DNA from: Actinobacteria bacterium casp-actino5
GTDB taxonomy: Bacteria; Actinomycetota; Acidimicrobiia; Acidimicrobiales; Ilumatobacteraceae
Assembly: GCA_001510385.1 (NCBI GenBank)
Contig: LFFE01000017.1
Span: 99,134-163,133, forward strand
Direction of reading: 5' to 3'
DNA length: 64,000 nucleotides
In this document: piece by piece, positions 54,540-63,427 of the stretch
How the letters are laid out: the number at the start of each line of letters is the position of its first letter
Numbering within the stretch: the first letter of the stretch is position 1
The notes under the pieces: model-generated
Databases searched by the model: none
Told to the model about the DNA's origin: nothing
The model's input: the letters and a program-made list of their open reading frames with translations, nothing else
Position numbers and translations under genes: made by a program

Positions 54540-54691
54540 GGCACCGTTGTTGTGAGAGGCGAGTGAGCACGCAGCGATTGTGACCGACTACCCCACGATG
54601 TTCCAGTCGTCCTCAGAAAGATTTTGGGGTTAGGCGGGCGAATCTCGATCGGCGTATCGGCGATGTGTTTCCCGACGCCGGAGGCATCGGG

Positions 54692-56194
54692 TTACCGCGC
54701 AGTGGGCATATCAAAGGAGGCGTCGCCCGGCATTCCAGACTCAGGCCATCGCTGCGTCACGACCTTTGCTCTCGTATAGAACTCAACGCCTTCAGGCCCA
54801 TGTACGTGGTGTTCGCCGAAGAGCGAGTCTTTCCACCCGCCGAAGGAATGGAATGCCATCGGTACCGGAACCGGGACATTAACTCCAACCATCCCGACGT
54901 GCACCCCGCGTACAAAGCGTCGCGCTGCCGCACCTGAATTGGTGAAGACAGCTGTTCCGTTGCCATACGGATTCGAGTTGATGAGGTCGATGGCGGCGCC
55001 CACATCATCAACTCGCACGACCGACAGCACCGGACCAAAAATTTCGTTGGTGTAGACATCCATGGAGGTGTCGACGCGGTCAATAACCGTTGGCCCTACA
55101 AAGAATCCGTTCTCATAACCCGGAACAACCAGACCTCGACCATCAACCCGGATCTCGGCGCCCTGTGCCTCGCCTGAATCAATGAGGCCAACGATGCGAT
55201 CACGACTTTCAGGGGTGACGATCGGGCCCATCTCGCTCGACGCATCTCGACCGGAGCCAACGGTAATCGACCGTGCCTGCGCATCGACCTGCTCCATCAA
55301 CCGATCTGCCTCAGCGCCCACTGCTACCGCAGCTGAAATCGCCATGCAGCGCTCTCCGGCTGAGCCAAACGCCGCCGCAGCAAGCTGCTCGGCAGCGAAC
55401 TGCATGTCGGCGTCAGGAAGCACAACCGCATGGTTCTTCGCTCCCCCGAGTGCCTGCACTCGTTTTCGATTCACAGTTGCTCGGCCGTGCACATACTGAG
55501 CAATCGGAGTCGAACCGACAAATGAAACGGCAGCGACATCGTCATGATCAAGTAGTGCATCGACAGCAACTTTGTCGCCGTGTACAACGTTCAACACCCC
55601 GGGCGGAAGTCCGGCCTCTGCAAACCATTCGGCAAGCAATACCGATGCAGATGGATCTCGTTCGGATGGCTTCAACACGAAGGTGTTTCCGCATGCGATT
55701 GCAACCGGGAACATCCACATCGGCACCATCGCAGGAAAGTTGAATGGCGTGATTCCGGCACAAACGCCGAGCGGTTGGCGGAACGTGTACGAATCAACTC
55801 CACCGGAAACCTGGTCGGAATATGCTCCTTTCGTCAACGTCGGCAATGAGCACGCGAATTCAACAACCTCAAGGCCGCGCTGCACTTCTCCGGCCGCATC
55901 CGACAGCACTTTGCCGTGCTCATCAGAGATGAGCTCAGCAAGTTGACCAGCACGGCTGTTGATGATCTCCCGGAACGCAAACATCACCTTCGTGCGAGCA
56001 GCGAGCGATTCTTCGGACCACAACGCAAATGCTTCGGCCGCTGAACGAACTGCATCGTCGACCACAGAGCCGGTTGCGAGCACGACTTCGGCCTGCATCT
56101 CACCTGTTGCTGGATTCCACACCGGCGACGTCGAGTTGTGAGCGTCATGCTGTGGGGAGTTGTTGATCCAATGCGGAATGACACGGGTTGACAT
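54692..56194 (-). CDS. mmsA: CoA-acylating methylmalonate-semialdehyde dehydrogenase
   Basis: 500 aa. The catalytic Cys is in FGSAGERCMAISAAVAVG. VVEFACSLPTLTKGAYSDQVSGGVDSYTFRQPLGVCAGITPFNFPAMVPMWMFPVAIACGNTFVLKPSERDPSAS is highly typical of MmsA (valine, thymine and myo-inositol catabolism), which yields propionyl-CoA or acetyl-CoA. The C-terminal GVNVPVPVPMAFHSFGGWKDSLFGEHHVHGPEGVEFYTRAKVVTQRW is also diagnostic. It is divergent from a P450 gene. Confidence 0.94.
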   Translation of the reverse strand: MSTRVIPHWINNSPQHDAHNSTSPVWNPATGEMQAEVVLATGSVVDDAVRSAAEAFALWSEESLAARTKVMFAFREIINSRAGQLAELISDEHGKVLSDAAGEVQRGLEVVEFACSLPTLTKGAYSDQVSGGVDSYTFRQPLGVCAGITPFNFPAMVPMWMFPVAIACGNTFVLKPSERDPSASVLLAEWFAEAGLPPGVLNVVHGDKVAVDALLDHDDVAAVSFVGSTPIAQYVHGRATVNRKRVQALGGAKNHAVVLPDADMQFAAEQLAAAAFGSAGERCMAISAAVAVGAEADRLMEQVDAQARSITVGSGRDASSEMGPIVTPESRDRIVGLIDSGEAQGAEIRVDGRGLVVPGYENGFFVGPTVIDRVDTSMDVYTNEIFGPVLSVVRVDDVGAAIDLINSNPYGNGTAVFTNSGAAARRFVRGVHVGMVGVNVPVPVPMAFHSFGGWKDSLFGEHHVHGPEGVEFYTRAKVVTQRWPESGMPGDASFDMPTAR

Positions 56195-56282
56195 GTCAGC
56201 AGGCTATTCCCATTTACCTCACGTGTAACAGTGCGCAACTCCGGTGGTGTCGACCATCTGGGCGGTACGCGAGGATTTCGCC

Positions 56283-57458
56283 ATGTCGAGCGCGCCGGTT
56301 GTCAACATCGATCCGTCTGCCTTTTGGGATGACCCCTTTCCAACGCTGGCTGAAATGCGGTCTCGTACCCCAATCTGCTTCGTGCCTGAACTCAATGCAA
56401 CGCTGATCACCCGCCGAGATGACATCCACTCTTGCGAAAAGAACGTCGCGGTGTTTTCTTCTGACCAACCAGGTGGACTCATGAACGTTCTTATGGGCCA
56501 AAACATGATGCGGAAGGATGGTGATGACCATCGGAAAGAGCGGTTTGTGTACTACCCGGCCATCAGCCCCAACAAGGTGAAAACGTGGTGGTCAAGCGTC
56601 TTCGAGCAACTCACCAATATGGTGCTCGACGATCTCGTCGACCGCGGATCTGCCGATCTGGTGCCCACGTACGCAACTGCGCTCAGCGGTGAGGCGCTCA
56701 AGGTCATCACTGGGCTCACGAACGCAACCTTCCAGGAGATCAACGACTGGAGCCAGGCCATGATCGACGGCATTTCAAACTACGCCGGCGCCCCAGAACC
56801 AGAGGCCCGCTGTAACGCAGCAACTGCTGCAATCGATGCAGCGATCAATGAGCGACTTCCCGAGCTTGAGTACACGCCCGACATGAGTTTGCTGTCGGTC
56901 ATGCTGCAATCAGGTATGCCCCTCGAACAAGTGCGAGCAAATATCAAACTGACCATTTCTGGTGGACAAAATGAGCCTCGCGACGCAATCGCCGGCGCAA
57001 TATATGCCTTACTCACCCACCCTGATCAGCTCGCGCTCGTGCTCAACGGAGAGGCGACATGGATGGACGCATTTGAGGAGTACTGCCGGTGGGTTGCACC
57101 GATCTGCATGTCACCCCGACGGGTAACCCAACCGCACAACTATCACGGCGTCACCTTTGAACCTGACGAGCGCGTCATGTTTATGTTTGGCTCGGCCAAC
57201 CACGACGAAACCTATTTTTCGCAGCCGCATGAATTCGATATCACTCGGGATGCATCCCCCAACCTCACATTCGGCGCCGGGCCTCATGTCTGCGCCGGTG
57301 CGGCCGCATCACGCAGTCTCGTCGGAGACTTCGCGCTTCCGCTCGCATTCGACCGACTACACAACATGTCGTTGGATGACTCTGCTCCCCCAACCCGTTT
57401 TGGCGGTTGGGCATTTCGGGGTCCACTCAACATGGCAGTGAAGTGGACCTCTCCTTAA
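56283..57458 (+). CDS. Cytochrome P450
   Basis: 391 aa soluble bacterial P450. The haem-thiolate loop FGAGPHVCAGAAASR puts the ligand Cys at about 337. The K-helix ExxR is EYCR at about 266-269, and the I-helix GGQNEPRD is at about 227-234, where Asn/Glu replaces the usual acid-alcohol pair. A hydroxylation of a lipid, terpene or steroid-like substrate is likely; ferredoxin partners are not adjacent. MSSAPVVNID is the start. It precedes the acyl-CoA dehydrogenase and crotonase genes on the same strand. Confidence 0.9.
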   Translation: MSSAPVVNIDPSAFWDDPFPTLAEMRSRTPICFVPELNATLITRRDDIHSCEKNVAVFSSDQPGGLMNVLMGQNMMRKDGDDHRKERFVYYPAISPNKVKTWWSSVFEQLTNMVLDDLVDRGSADLVPTYATALSGEALKVITGLTNATFQEINDWSQAMIDGISNYAGAPEPEARCNAATAAIDAAINERLPELEYTPDMSLLSVMLQSGMPLEQVRANIKLTISGGQNEPRDAIAGAIYALLTHPDQLALVLNGEATWMDAFEEYCRWVAPICMSPRRVTQPHNYHGVTFEPDERVMFMFGSANHDETYFSQPHEFDITRDASPNLTFGAGPHVCAGAAASRSLVGDFALPLAFDRLHNMSLDDSAPPTRFGGWAFRGPLNMAVKWTSP

Positions 57459-57512
57459 CGCACCACCACGACACTTCTTTGCAGCGGCCAACCCTGCCGT
57501 AACATCGCCTCC

Positions 57513-58757
57513 ATGGCCTCACCCACAGAACGTGATGTTGAACAAGCGGTTCTCGAGTGGTTTCACGAGACATGGCATCCTGATGCCTCGCTCCTGGAAT
57601 GGAGAACTCAACTTGTCGACTCAGGGTGGGCGGTTCCATCTTGGTCACCCCAATGGCATGGGCTCGGCCTTCCGGCATGGGCAGACCGGGTTGCCCATCG
57701 AACGATTCGCCAGGCCGGCGGTGTCGCAACACCCCTCGGCGGAGGGATGAGCCTCGCGGCACCAACGATCTATGACCACGCGTCAGATGAGTTGAAGTCG
57801 AAATATCTCAGGCAGACACTCACCGGTGAACTCACATGGTGCCAACTGTTCTCAGAGCCGGGCGCAGGCTCAGATCTCGCCGGCTTGCGATGCACTGCGA
57901 TTCGCGATGGAGACGAGTGGGTGATCAACGGCCAGAAGGTATGGAACACGATGGCGCACGACGCCGACATGGCGATTCTCGTCGCCCGCACCGACTGGGA
58001 CGTACCAAAACATGCGGGCATCACGTATTTCTTGATCGACATGCGCCAGCCGGCTGTCGAAGTGCGACAAATCGTCGAGATGAACTATCACGACTCGTTT
58101 AACGAGGTGTTCCTTACCGATGCGCGGGTGCCGGTATCCGACGTCGTTGGGGAGATCAATGACGGATGGAAGGTCGCCCGCGGGACACTCGCTCATGAGC
58201 GTTCTTTTGCATCGATTGGCAACGTGTATTTCGCCCCCGATGCTGCTGGCCGAGCGATCGAGGAGGCAAAGGTCGAAGCGGCAGAGTTCAACAAAACCTA
58301 TGAGTGGTATCCACAACGCATGGGCCGCGCAGACCTCACCGTGCCGAGGGCACAAGCACGGGGTGTCATCGATGATCCAAATGTCCGTCAAGAACTCATG
58401 AAATTGCGCAGCTTTCATCGTGCATCCGAGTGGACCGCCGAGCGGGCCAAGGCTGCCCGTGCACTCGGAAAACCACCCGGGTCAGAGGGCTCAATCGGGA
58501 AGCTCGCTCTGTCACGAATCGCTCGCAACGCCAATCATGTTCATTCGACGATTGCGGGTGCCCAGGGAATGTTGAAGTCGGGAGATGATCCGCTCGATGC
58601 AGTCGTTGCTGAAATCCTGGTCTCGACCCCCGCTCAGTCGATCGCAGGCGGAACCGACGAAATCCAACACAACATCCTCGGCGAAAATGTGCTCGGACTG
58701 CCAAAAGAGCCGGCAACCGACCGGGGTATCGCATTTAAGAATGTAGGGACGTCATGA
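57513..58757 (+). CDS. Acyl-CoA dehydrogenase family protein
   Basis: 414 aa. LTWCQLFSEPGAGSDLAGLRCTAIRDGDEWVINGQKVWNTMAHDADMAILVARTD is the FAD-binding middle domain. The C-terminal helical domain ends AQSIAGGTDEIQHNILGENVLGLPKE, where Glu in TDEIQ is near the usual catalytic position. It resembles the actinobacterial FadE branches used on steroid, isoprenoid or branched acyl-CoA. It overlaps the downstream crotonase by 4 nt (ATGA). Confidence 0.92.
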   Translation: MASPTERDVEQAVLEWFHETWHPDASLLEWRTQLVDSGWAVPSWSPQWHGLGLPAWADRVAHRTIRQAGGVATPLGGGMSLAAPTIYDHASDELKSKYLRQTLTGELTWCQLFSEPGAGSDLAGLRCTAIRDGDEWVINGQKVWNTMAHDADMAILVARTDWDVPKHAGITYFLIDMRQPAVEVRQIVEMNYHDSFNEVFLTDARVPVSDVVGEINDGWKVARGTLAHERSFASIGNVYFAPDAAGRAIEEAKVEAAEFNKTYEWYPQRMGRADLTVPRAQARGVIDDPNVRQELMKLRSFHRASEWTAERAKAARALGKPPGSEGSIGKLALSRIARNANHVHSTIAGAQGMLKSGDDPLDAVVAEILVSTPAQSIAGGTDEIQHNILGENVLGLPKEPATDRGIAFKNVGTS

Positions 58758-59533
58758 GTGGCTCAGCGTTCAACATCAACGACGCTCTCCGGGTCACTGT
58801 CGGTGATGACTTTGTTGCTGTCATCGAACTCGCGAAACCGCCGAACAACTTTTTCTCTATGGACCTCATCGGTGGGATCGCCGAAGCACTCGAACACCTC
58901 GACACCGAAGAACGGTGCCGTTCGGTGGTGCTGTGCGCCGAGGGCAAACATTTCTGCGCAGGCGCAGATTTCTCAACTGGTGACACGCATTTCACTACCG
59001 AAGACCTCTATGCAGCAGCCGTGAGAATCTTCCGCACGAAGAAGCCAATCGTCGCTGCGATCCAAGGTGCAGCAATTGGCGGCGGACTCGGGTTAGCTCT
59101 TTCCGCCGATTTCCGAATTGCGTCACCGCAAGCGCGGTTCTCCGCCAACTTCGCCCGGCTCGGCTTTCACCAAGGGTTCGGCCTGAGCGTCACCTTGCCT
59201 CGCCTCGTCGGCACTCAAGCAGCAGCAGAGTTGCTCTACACCGGTCGGCGAATCGACGGAGAAGAAGCAGTATCTCTCGGCATGGCAGATCGTCTGAGTC
59301 CGCTCGATGACCTGAGATCATCCGCTCATTCGCTTGCGCGCGAAATCGCGCTCTCCGCACCTCTTGCCGTTCAGTCGATTCGCAAGACTCTGCGAGGAAC
59401 CTTGGCCGATGAAGTTGCGGCTGCGACCGACCACGAAGGTCGAGAACAAGCATGGCTGCGCAACACCAACGACTTCAATGAGGGCACTGCAGCGATGGCC
59501 GAACGCCGAGAGCCCCGTTTTACCGGCAAGTAA
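58754..59533 (+). CDS. Enoyl-CoA hydratase family protein
   Basis: 259 aa crotonase coupled to the acyl-CoA dehydrogenase by a 4-nt overlap, so the pair would perform dehydrogenation then hydration of one acyl-CoA. GKHFCAGADFS and IQGAAIGGGLGLALSADFRIASPQARFSANFARLGFHQGFGLSVTLP form the oxyanion hole. Its C-terminus ends EPRFTGK. Confidence 0.92.
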   Translation: MSGSAFNINDALRVTVGDDFVAVIELAKPPNNFFSMDLIGGIAEALEHLDTEERCRSVVLCAEGKHFCAGADFSTGDTHFTTEDLYAAAVRIFRTKKPIVAAIQGAAIGGGLGLALSADFRIASPQARFSANFARLGFHQGFGLSVTLPRLVGTQAAAELLYTGRRIDGEEAVSLGMADRLSPLDDLRSSAHSLAREIALSAPLAVQSIRKTLRGTLADEVAAATDHEGREQAWLRNTNDFNEGTAAMAERREPRFTGK

Positions 59534-59583
59534 TTCACCCACCGACGGCTGAGACCGGTCATCTCACTGTGTACCGTCTGCGT

Positions 59584-59952
59584 ATGGGTGCATTTGACGA
59601 CATTGCTGATGGAGTTGTTGCAGCGATCACCGCAGGTGACAGCGCAGCGCTCGGCGAACTGTATGCCGATGATGTGGTGGTGTGGCACAACACCGATGGC
59701 ATTGAGATGACCAAAGAAGAAAACCTTGCGAGCCTTGACGCACTCGCATCGATGACGACAGGGCGTTCGTTCAGCAATATCCGTCGTTACGAAATTGAGG
59801 GTGGCTTTGTACAGCAGCATGTCATGCATCTCGACTGGGGCTCTGGGTCTGGAGATCTCGCTGCCTGTCTCGTCGTCAAGGTCGAGAACGAAAAAATCAT
59901 CAGGGCAGACGAGTACTTCGACGGAGCGACCATCGCCACATTTGGGAGTTAA
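59584..59952 (+). CDS. SnoaL/NTF2-like domain protein
   Basis: 122 aa. AFDDIADGVVAAITAGDSAALGELYADDVVVWHNTDGIEMTKEENLASLDAL then YEIEGGFVQQHVMHLDW is the ketosteroid-isomerase-like NTF2 fold common in actinobacteria. Its pocket may bind or isomerise a small hydrophobic molecule, possibly from the pathway of the three genes upstream (P450, dehydrogenase, crotonase). ATG at 59584 is used. Confidence 0.8.
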   Translation: MGAFDDIADGVVAAITAGDSAALGELYADDVVVWHNTDGIEMTKEENLASLDALASMTTGRSFSNIRRYEIEGGFVQQHVMHLDWGSGSGDLAACLVVKVENEKIIRADEYFDGATIATFGS

Positions 59953-60424
59953 CTCGGTGACCTGCTGAGCGCAGCGTCGCCGCTCTGAGGTGATTTCCTC
60001 TTGTCCATTCAACGAGGTATCGGTGCCAGACATGGGGGGCATCTAGATCATCGATAGCGGTATCGGCAAGAGCGTTGTTTCGTGGAACGTGGTAGAACGC
60101 GGTCAGAGCAAAGGTGCCAAAAACAAAACTCAACGACCCAACCAACAGCCAGGAAGAGACGCTGTTTTCCCAATTACTGATTGCCGTAAGAGCCACCGCG
60201 ATGTGGGCCAACGTGGTCCCAAAAAAGGGCACCATGAGGCCGGGCTGAACAGCAGTGATGTTGATGGCCTGCATTGTGGTCATCCCATCCTTCGACTCGA
60301 GACGCTGTAGAGCTGTCATCACAAACGAAGAGAAGGCGTAGAACACACCGCCGACCAATGCGCTTGCGATCGCCGCTCCTGAGACGAGGTACAACTGAAT
60401 TCCTTGCATGAATGTGGGGTCCAT
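59900..60424 (-). CDS. DUF1772/anthrone-oxygenase-like membrane protein
   Basis: 174 aa with about four transmembrane segments (LYLVSGAAIASALVGGVFYAFSSFVM, VPFFGTTLAHIAVALTAI, WLLVGSLSFVFGTFALTAFYHVP). FVMTALQRL...GMTTMQAIN and VPRNNALA...WHRYLVEWTRGNHLRAATL are typical of DUF1772 proteins. The last about 20 residues are Arg-rich and read antisense into the NTF2-like gene (53-nt overlap), so the C-terminus may be altered. Function unknown. Confidence 0.75.
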   Translation of the reverse strand: MDPTFMQGIQLYLVSGAAIASALVGGVFYAFSSFVMTALQRLESKDGMTTMQAINITAVQPGLMVPFFGTTLAHIAVALTAISNWENSVSSWLLVGSLSFVFGTFALTAFYHVPRNNALADTAIDDLDAPHVWHRYLVEWTRGNHLRAATLRSAGHRVNSQMWRWSLRRSTRLP

Positions 60425-60567
60425 ACTGCATTCTCAGTCAAATAGTGGGCACTCTCAGAGATTCGTCAATGGGATATCTGAAAGACCCACAGCGGCATTC
60501 TGCTCGGTCTTTCATCAGCGGAGAGAATAAACACTCGTGTTCCCACGGCAAACTGCCAGAAGATGCC

Positions 60568-60757
60568 TCAATTTGCTCTTCGATCTTCTTCTAACTCAAG
60601 GTCCCAGTAGTAGCGAGGATTCTCCTCGCTACTCAGAGTGCCGTCGCGGCAGATGATTTCATTCCACACCATCACTGATCTCGGCTGAGGACCCGCACGC
60701 TGCGACAGAAACCGCCAGGAGTGCGGAATTCGCCACACGAACCGATTTGTGTCTCAT
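60568..60757 (-). pseudogene. Small lipoprotein in two frames (probable frameshift)
   Basis: ATG at 60757 begins MRHKSVRVANSALLAVSVAACGSSAEISDGVE, a lipoprotein signal with lipobox SVAAC, then stops at TGA 60659. In the next frame, from 60672 to a TGA at 60568, WNEIICRDGTLSSEENPRYYWDLELEEDRRAN reads like real protein sequence. A single-base change would join them into a lipoprotein of about 62 aa. No family recognised. It occupies most of the otherwise gene-free 60.42-60.90 kb stretch, where I see nothing else that is clearly functional. Confidence 0.5.
60609..60633. repeat. Perfect 11-bp hairpin in the small lipoprotein remnant
   Basis: AGTAGCGAGGA and TCCTCGCTACT flank a 3-nt loop. There is no T-tract on either side, so it is not a clear terminator. 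It lies about 40 nt after the likely frameshift point (60.66 kb, minus strand). Confidence 0.6.
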
Positions 60758-60900
60758 AATCTGAACCTTGCTGTTGTCGATCTCTTCAATAAATGTGCAC
60801 GGAGAGGCTCGAACCTCTGCCGTCTTTCTTGTACTTCTCCAGATTCCTGCTACCCGCCCGTAACCTCGGTCGCAGACCGCCTCGGCTAACGTTCGCCCAT

Positions 60901-61572
60901 ATGAACGGATCTTCGCCGACCTCATCTGCGAATGACTCCGCTGTCGTGCGGTCATTGGTGGTCGAAGCGGTTGAGGCCGCCGCAGAGTTAATGAGCCGAC
61001 CTTCGGTTGGTGTCAACTGGGACACACCGTCGGCGCTTGAGGGCATGACCGTCGGTAGTTTGGCAGCTCATCTCGTCCGGGCAGCCGGTGCCACCATCGC
61101 CTATCTCGACCGCACGCCGGTCGATGCTCAACCAGAAGGCGACCTGCTCACCCCGGTCACGTACTTTCATGCGGCGGTGGACTCACCTATACACGACCAG
61201 GTCAAGAAGGTTTCAGCGGATGAGTCGGCGATCGGCCATGAGGTGACATCTGCGAAGTGCGCTGACCTCGCGACCGAGCTCAGTCGTCGATTGGCCGATG
61301 AACCCGCTGACCGCCTTGTTGGCGCACTCGGTGGCCGCATGCTGACCCTCGACGACTTCTGTCGAACACGGCTGATCGAGGTGTTGCTCCATCTTGATGA
61401 TCTCTCTGTCAGCGTTGGCGAGCTGCGGCCCGAGACCGACCCGTTGGGATTGTCGATCGTGATCGACATCGTCGGTAGTATCGCCCGCCATGTTCATGGC
61501 GACTGGAGGGTCGTGTACGCGCTCGCCCGGTCGGAACGAGTTGGCGAGCCGGCTGTGTTCCCCGTCTTCTGA
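60901..61572 (+). CDS. Maleylpyruvate isomerase N-terminal/DinB-like (mycothiol-dependent type) protein
   Basis: 223 aa four-helix protein. GMTVGSLAAHLVRAAGATIAYLDR with the conserved His, and DDFCRTRLIEVLLHLDDLSVSVG with the second metal-ligand region, match the TIGR03083-type actinobacterial family. Members use mycothiol or bind a divalent metal. The substrate is unknown. ATG at 60901 is chosen because the upstream open frame has no family similarity. Confidence 0.82.
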   Translation: MNGSSPTSSANDSAVVRSLVVEAVEAAAELMSRPSVGVNWDTPSALEGMTVGSLAAHLVRAAGATIAYLDRTPVDAQPEGDLLTPVTYFHAAVDSPIHDQVKKVSADESAIGHEVTSAKCADLATELSRRLADEPADRLVGALGGRMLTLDDFCRTRLIEVLLHLDDLSVSVGELRPETDPLGLSIVIDIVGSIARHVHGDWRVVYALARSERVGEPAVFPVF

Positions 61573-61600
61573 ACTTGGCCAAATCGTAAAGGACATTGTT

Positions 61601-62401
61601 TTGAATCGTTTTGAGAATCGGGTAGCTCTTGTGACTGGAGGAGCCTCAGGAATCGGCGCGGCTTCTGTGCGTCGTTTCGTTACTGAGGGCGCTCAGGTGA
61701 TGATCGCTGATTTGGATGGTGAAGGCGCTGAGCAGCTAGCGAGCGAAATAGGAGCCGCAAGTGACACTTTCCAAGTTGATGTCGCTGATTCGTTGGCTGT
61801 AGCTGACATGGTCAACGCGACTGTTGAACGTTTTGGTCGACTGGATGTCCTGTTCAATAATGCTGGGATCGTTTCCACTGGCACGGTCGACACATTGAGC
61901 GATGAGCATTGGAAGCGAATTATTGAGGTTGATCTGAGTTCTGTGATGTACGGATGTCGCGCTGCTATTCCTGTGATGAGAGCTCAGGGTGGTGGAGCTA
62001 TCGTCAATACGGCTTCCATTTCAGGACTGTTCGGGGACTGGGGAATTCCTGCCTACAACGCCGCTAAAGGAGCTGTCGTGAATTTGACCAGAGCCTTGGC
62101 GGCTGACCACGCACGGGACAACATTCGGGTGAATTCAGTGTGCCCAGGAGGAGTTGAAACTCCGTTAGTCGCTGACGTTGTTGCGAGTCGAAGAGCCCAA
62201 ATTGAATACCAACGTCTAGTTCCCCAAGGCCGTATGGGTAAGCCTGAAGAAATAGCTGCTGCGGTCGCATTTTTGGCTAGCGATGATGCGAGTTATGTAA
62301 CTGGCCACAACCTTGTTGTAGACGGTGGGGTGACTGTGACCACTGGTCAACCCAATTTCACGGCGATCGCTGAACGCTGGTGGGACCCACTAAAGAATTA
62401 A
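61601..62401 (+). CDS. SDR-family oxidoreductase
   Basis: 266 aa classical SDR. VALVTGGASGIGAASVRRF (NAD(P) motif), DVLFNNAGIVSTG, NTASISGLFGDWGIPAYNAAKGAV (Ser, Tyr, Lys) and RVNSVCPGGVETPL are present, and it ends with YVTGHNLVVDGGVTVTTGQPNF. TTG at 61601 follows AAAGGA with 7-nt spacing, better than an extension overlapping the preceding gene. Codons end in A/T much more often than in neighbouring genes to the left, suggesting a different origin. Confidence 0.9.
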   Translation: MNRFENRVALVTGGASGIGAASVRRFVTEGAQVMIADLDGEGAEQLASEIGAASDTFQVDVADSLAVADMVNATVERFGRLDVLFNNAGIVSTGTVDTLSDEHWKRIIEVDLSSVMYGCRAAIPVMRAQGGGAIVNTASISGLFGDWGIPAYNAAKGAVVNLTRALAADHARDNIRVNSVCPGGVETPLVADVVASRRAQIEYQRLVPQGRMGKPEEIAAAVAFLASDDASYVTGHNLVVDGGVTVTTGQPNFTAIAERWWDPLKN

Positions 62402-62581
62402 TTTGGTAAGCGCTCAGTCTCCTAAAAATGAATCTTCGGGTTCTGCACCTGATGCTTTGGGAGTCCTCTCGAAACAAGGTACATACCCTCCTCAGACTCC
62501 CACGGTAATGAGGGGTGACCGCAGAAGAATCCTTTAAAGAACAGAGTTTGTAGCGTCAGTAGTATCGGAACCCGTCGGGAT

Positions 62582-62950
62582 CTATCTCGACTTCTTCGAT
62601 CGGTAAATATTGACTGCTGAGTATTCCAAGAACTCTGGGAGAGGTGGACGCATCTTCCTAACAGTGATTTGGACACCAGTTACAGCAGGAATTGCGAAAA
62701 CCTCTGAAGCGATTCTCGTGGCTACCTTTTCGAGTAGCTGGTGTGATTCGTTCCGGATAATGCCTGCAACTAATTCCGTGACCTCTCCATAATTTACGGT
62801 GTCGTCAAGATCATCAGATGAGCCAGCTACTGAGAGATCCGTTTCGATAGCTAGGTCTACCTCAAAGGGTTGTGCTCTATTCTTCTCTTCAGGAAGAACA
62901 CCAATTCTTCCCAGAGCCTGTATTTTGTTGAGCTCGATACGATCCGCCAC
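62582..62950 (-). CDS. folB: Dihydroneopterin aldolase
   Basis: 122 aa. RIELNKIQALGRIGVLPEEKNRAQPFEVDLAIETDL is the front of FolB, and DTVNYGEVTELVAGIIRNESHQLLEKVATRIASEVF with the catalytic-region Glu and Lys follows, then ITVRKMRPPLPEFLEYSAVNIYR. It makes 6-hydroxymethyldihydropterin for folate. The other fol genes usually beside folB are absent here. Base composition is AT-richer than the left part of the window. The start is a GTG with an unconvincing RBS. Confidence 0.9.
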   Translation of the reverse strand: MADRIELNKIQALGRIGVLPEEKNRAQPFEVDLAIETDLSVAGSSDDLDDTVNYGEVTELVAGIIRNESHQLLEKVATRIASEVFAIPAVTGVQITVRKMRPPLPEFLEYSAVNIYRSKKSR

Positions 62951-63049
62951 CTTAGTTTTTTACACCTTTACGTGACGCGCTGACCATTCCTTTAGGAGCT
63001 TTCATTTCGTCGGAGAACTAGCCCAAATACGTGGAGGCAACTCACCGAC

Positions 63050-63074
63050 TCTCCTCACGCCGGCCTTGAGGAGA
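63050..63074 (-). terminator. Hairpin after the 36-aa membrane ORF
   Basis: TCTCCTCA and TGAGGAGA pair (8 bp) around a 9-nt loop, 15 nt past the stop of the small ORF on the minus strand. There is no U-tract, so it is a weak terminator candidate. Confidence 0.4.
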
Positions 63075-63089
63075 TGTGAGAACAGATTG

Positions 63090-63200
63090 CTACTCAGACG
63101 CTTGTTCCTCGGCTTCCTTCTTCGCCTTCTTCCTCATTAGGTAGGAGGTGAAGGCGACAGCAATAAGTCCATAAATCATCAACCGCCCAAAGGTTCCCAT
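63090..63200 (-). CDS. Putative 36-aa single-pass membrane protein
   Basis: The peptide is MGTFGRLMIYGLIAVAFTSY then LMRKKAKKEAEEQASE: one transmembrane helix and a Lys/Glu-rich helical cytoplasmic tail. ATG is preceded by AGGGTGG about 6 nt upstream. A hairpin follows the stop. Such short proteins are often missed. No family recognised; the regular helix-plus-amphipathic-tail design argues for a real gene, but it is unproven. The remaining 63.20-63.43 kb holds no gene I can support. Confidence 0.5.
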   Translation of the reverse strand: MGTFGRLMIYGLIAVAFTSYLMRKKAKKEAEEQASE

Positions 63201-63427
63201 ATGAGCCACCCTAGCCAACACGAAGAAAGAGGAAGAGAACAGTTGACAACCCTGGAACGGGACATAGAGACCGTGTTCGGGTCGGGATCACAAAGGGGTC
63301 GCCCCAAAATCACAAATTGCCGAGGCCGATGAGCAGGCGATCACGGCGCCGATCATCTCGCCGCCGATCGGGCATCCAGCCAAACTAGGCAGGAACCGCT
63401 GAAACCGTTATGTTTCAATGCTTCTGG

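Noticed and set aside
60780..60830. T-arm-like AGAGGTTCGAGCCTCT on the minus strand, possibly a tRNA
   Set aside because: The loop has 6 nt, and no acceptor, D or anticodon arms fit around it. It seems a chance palindrome or an old remnant.
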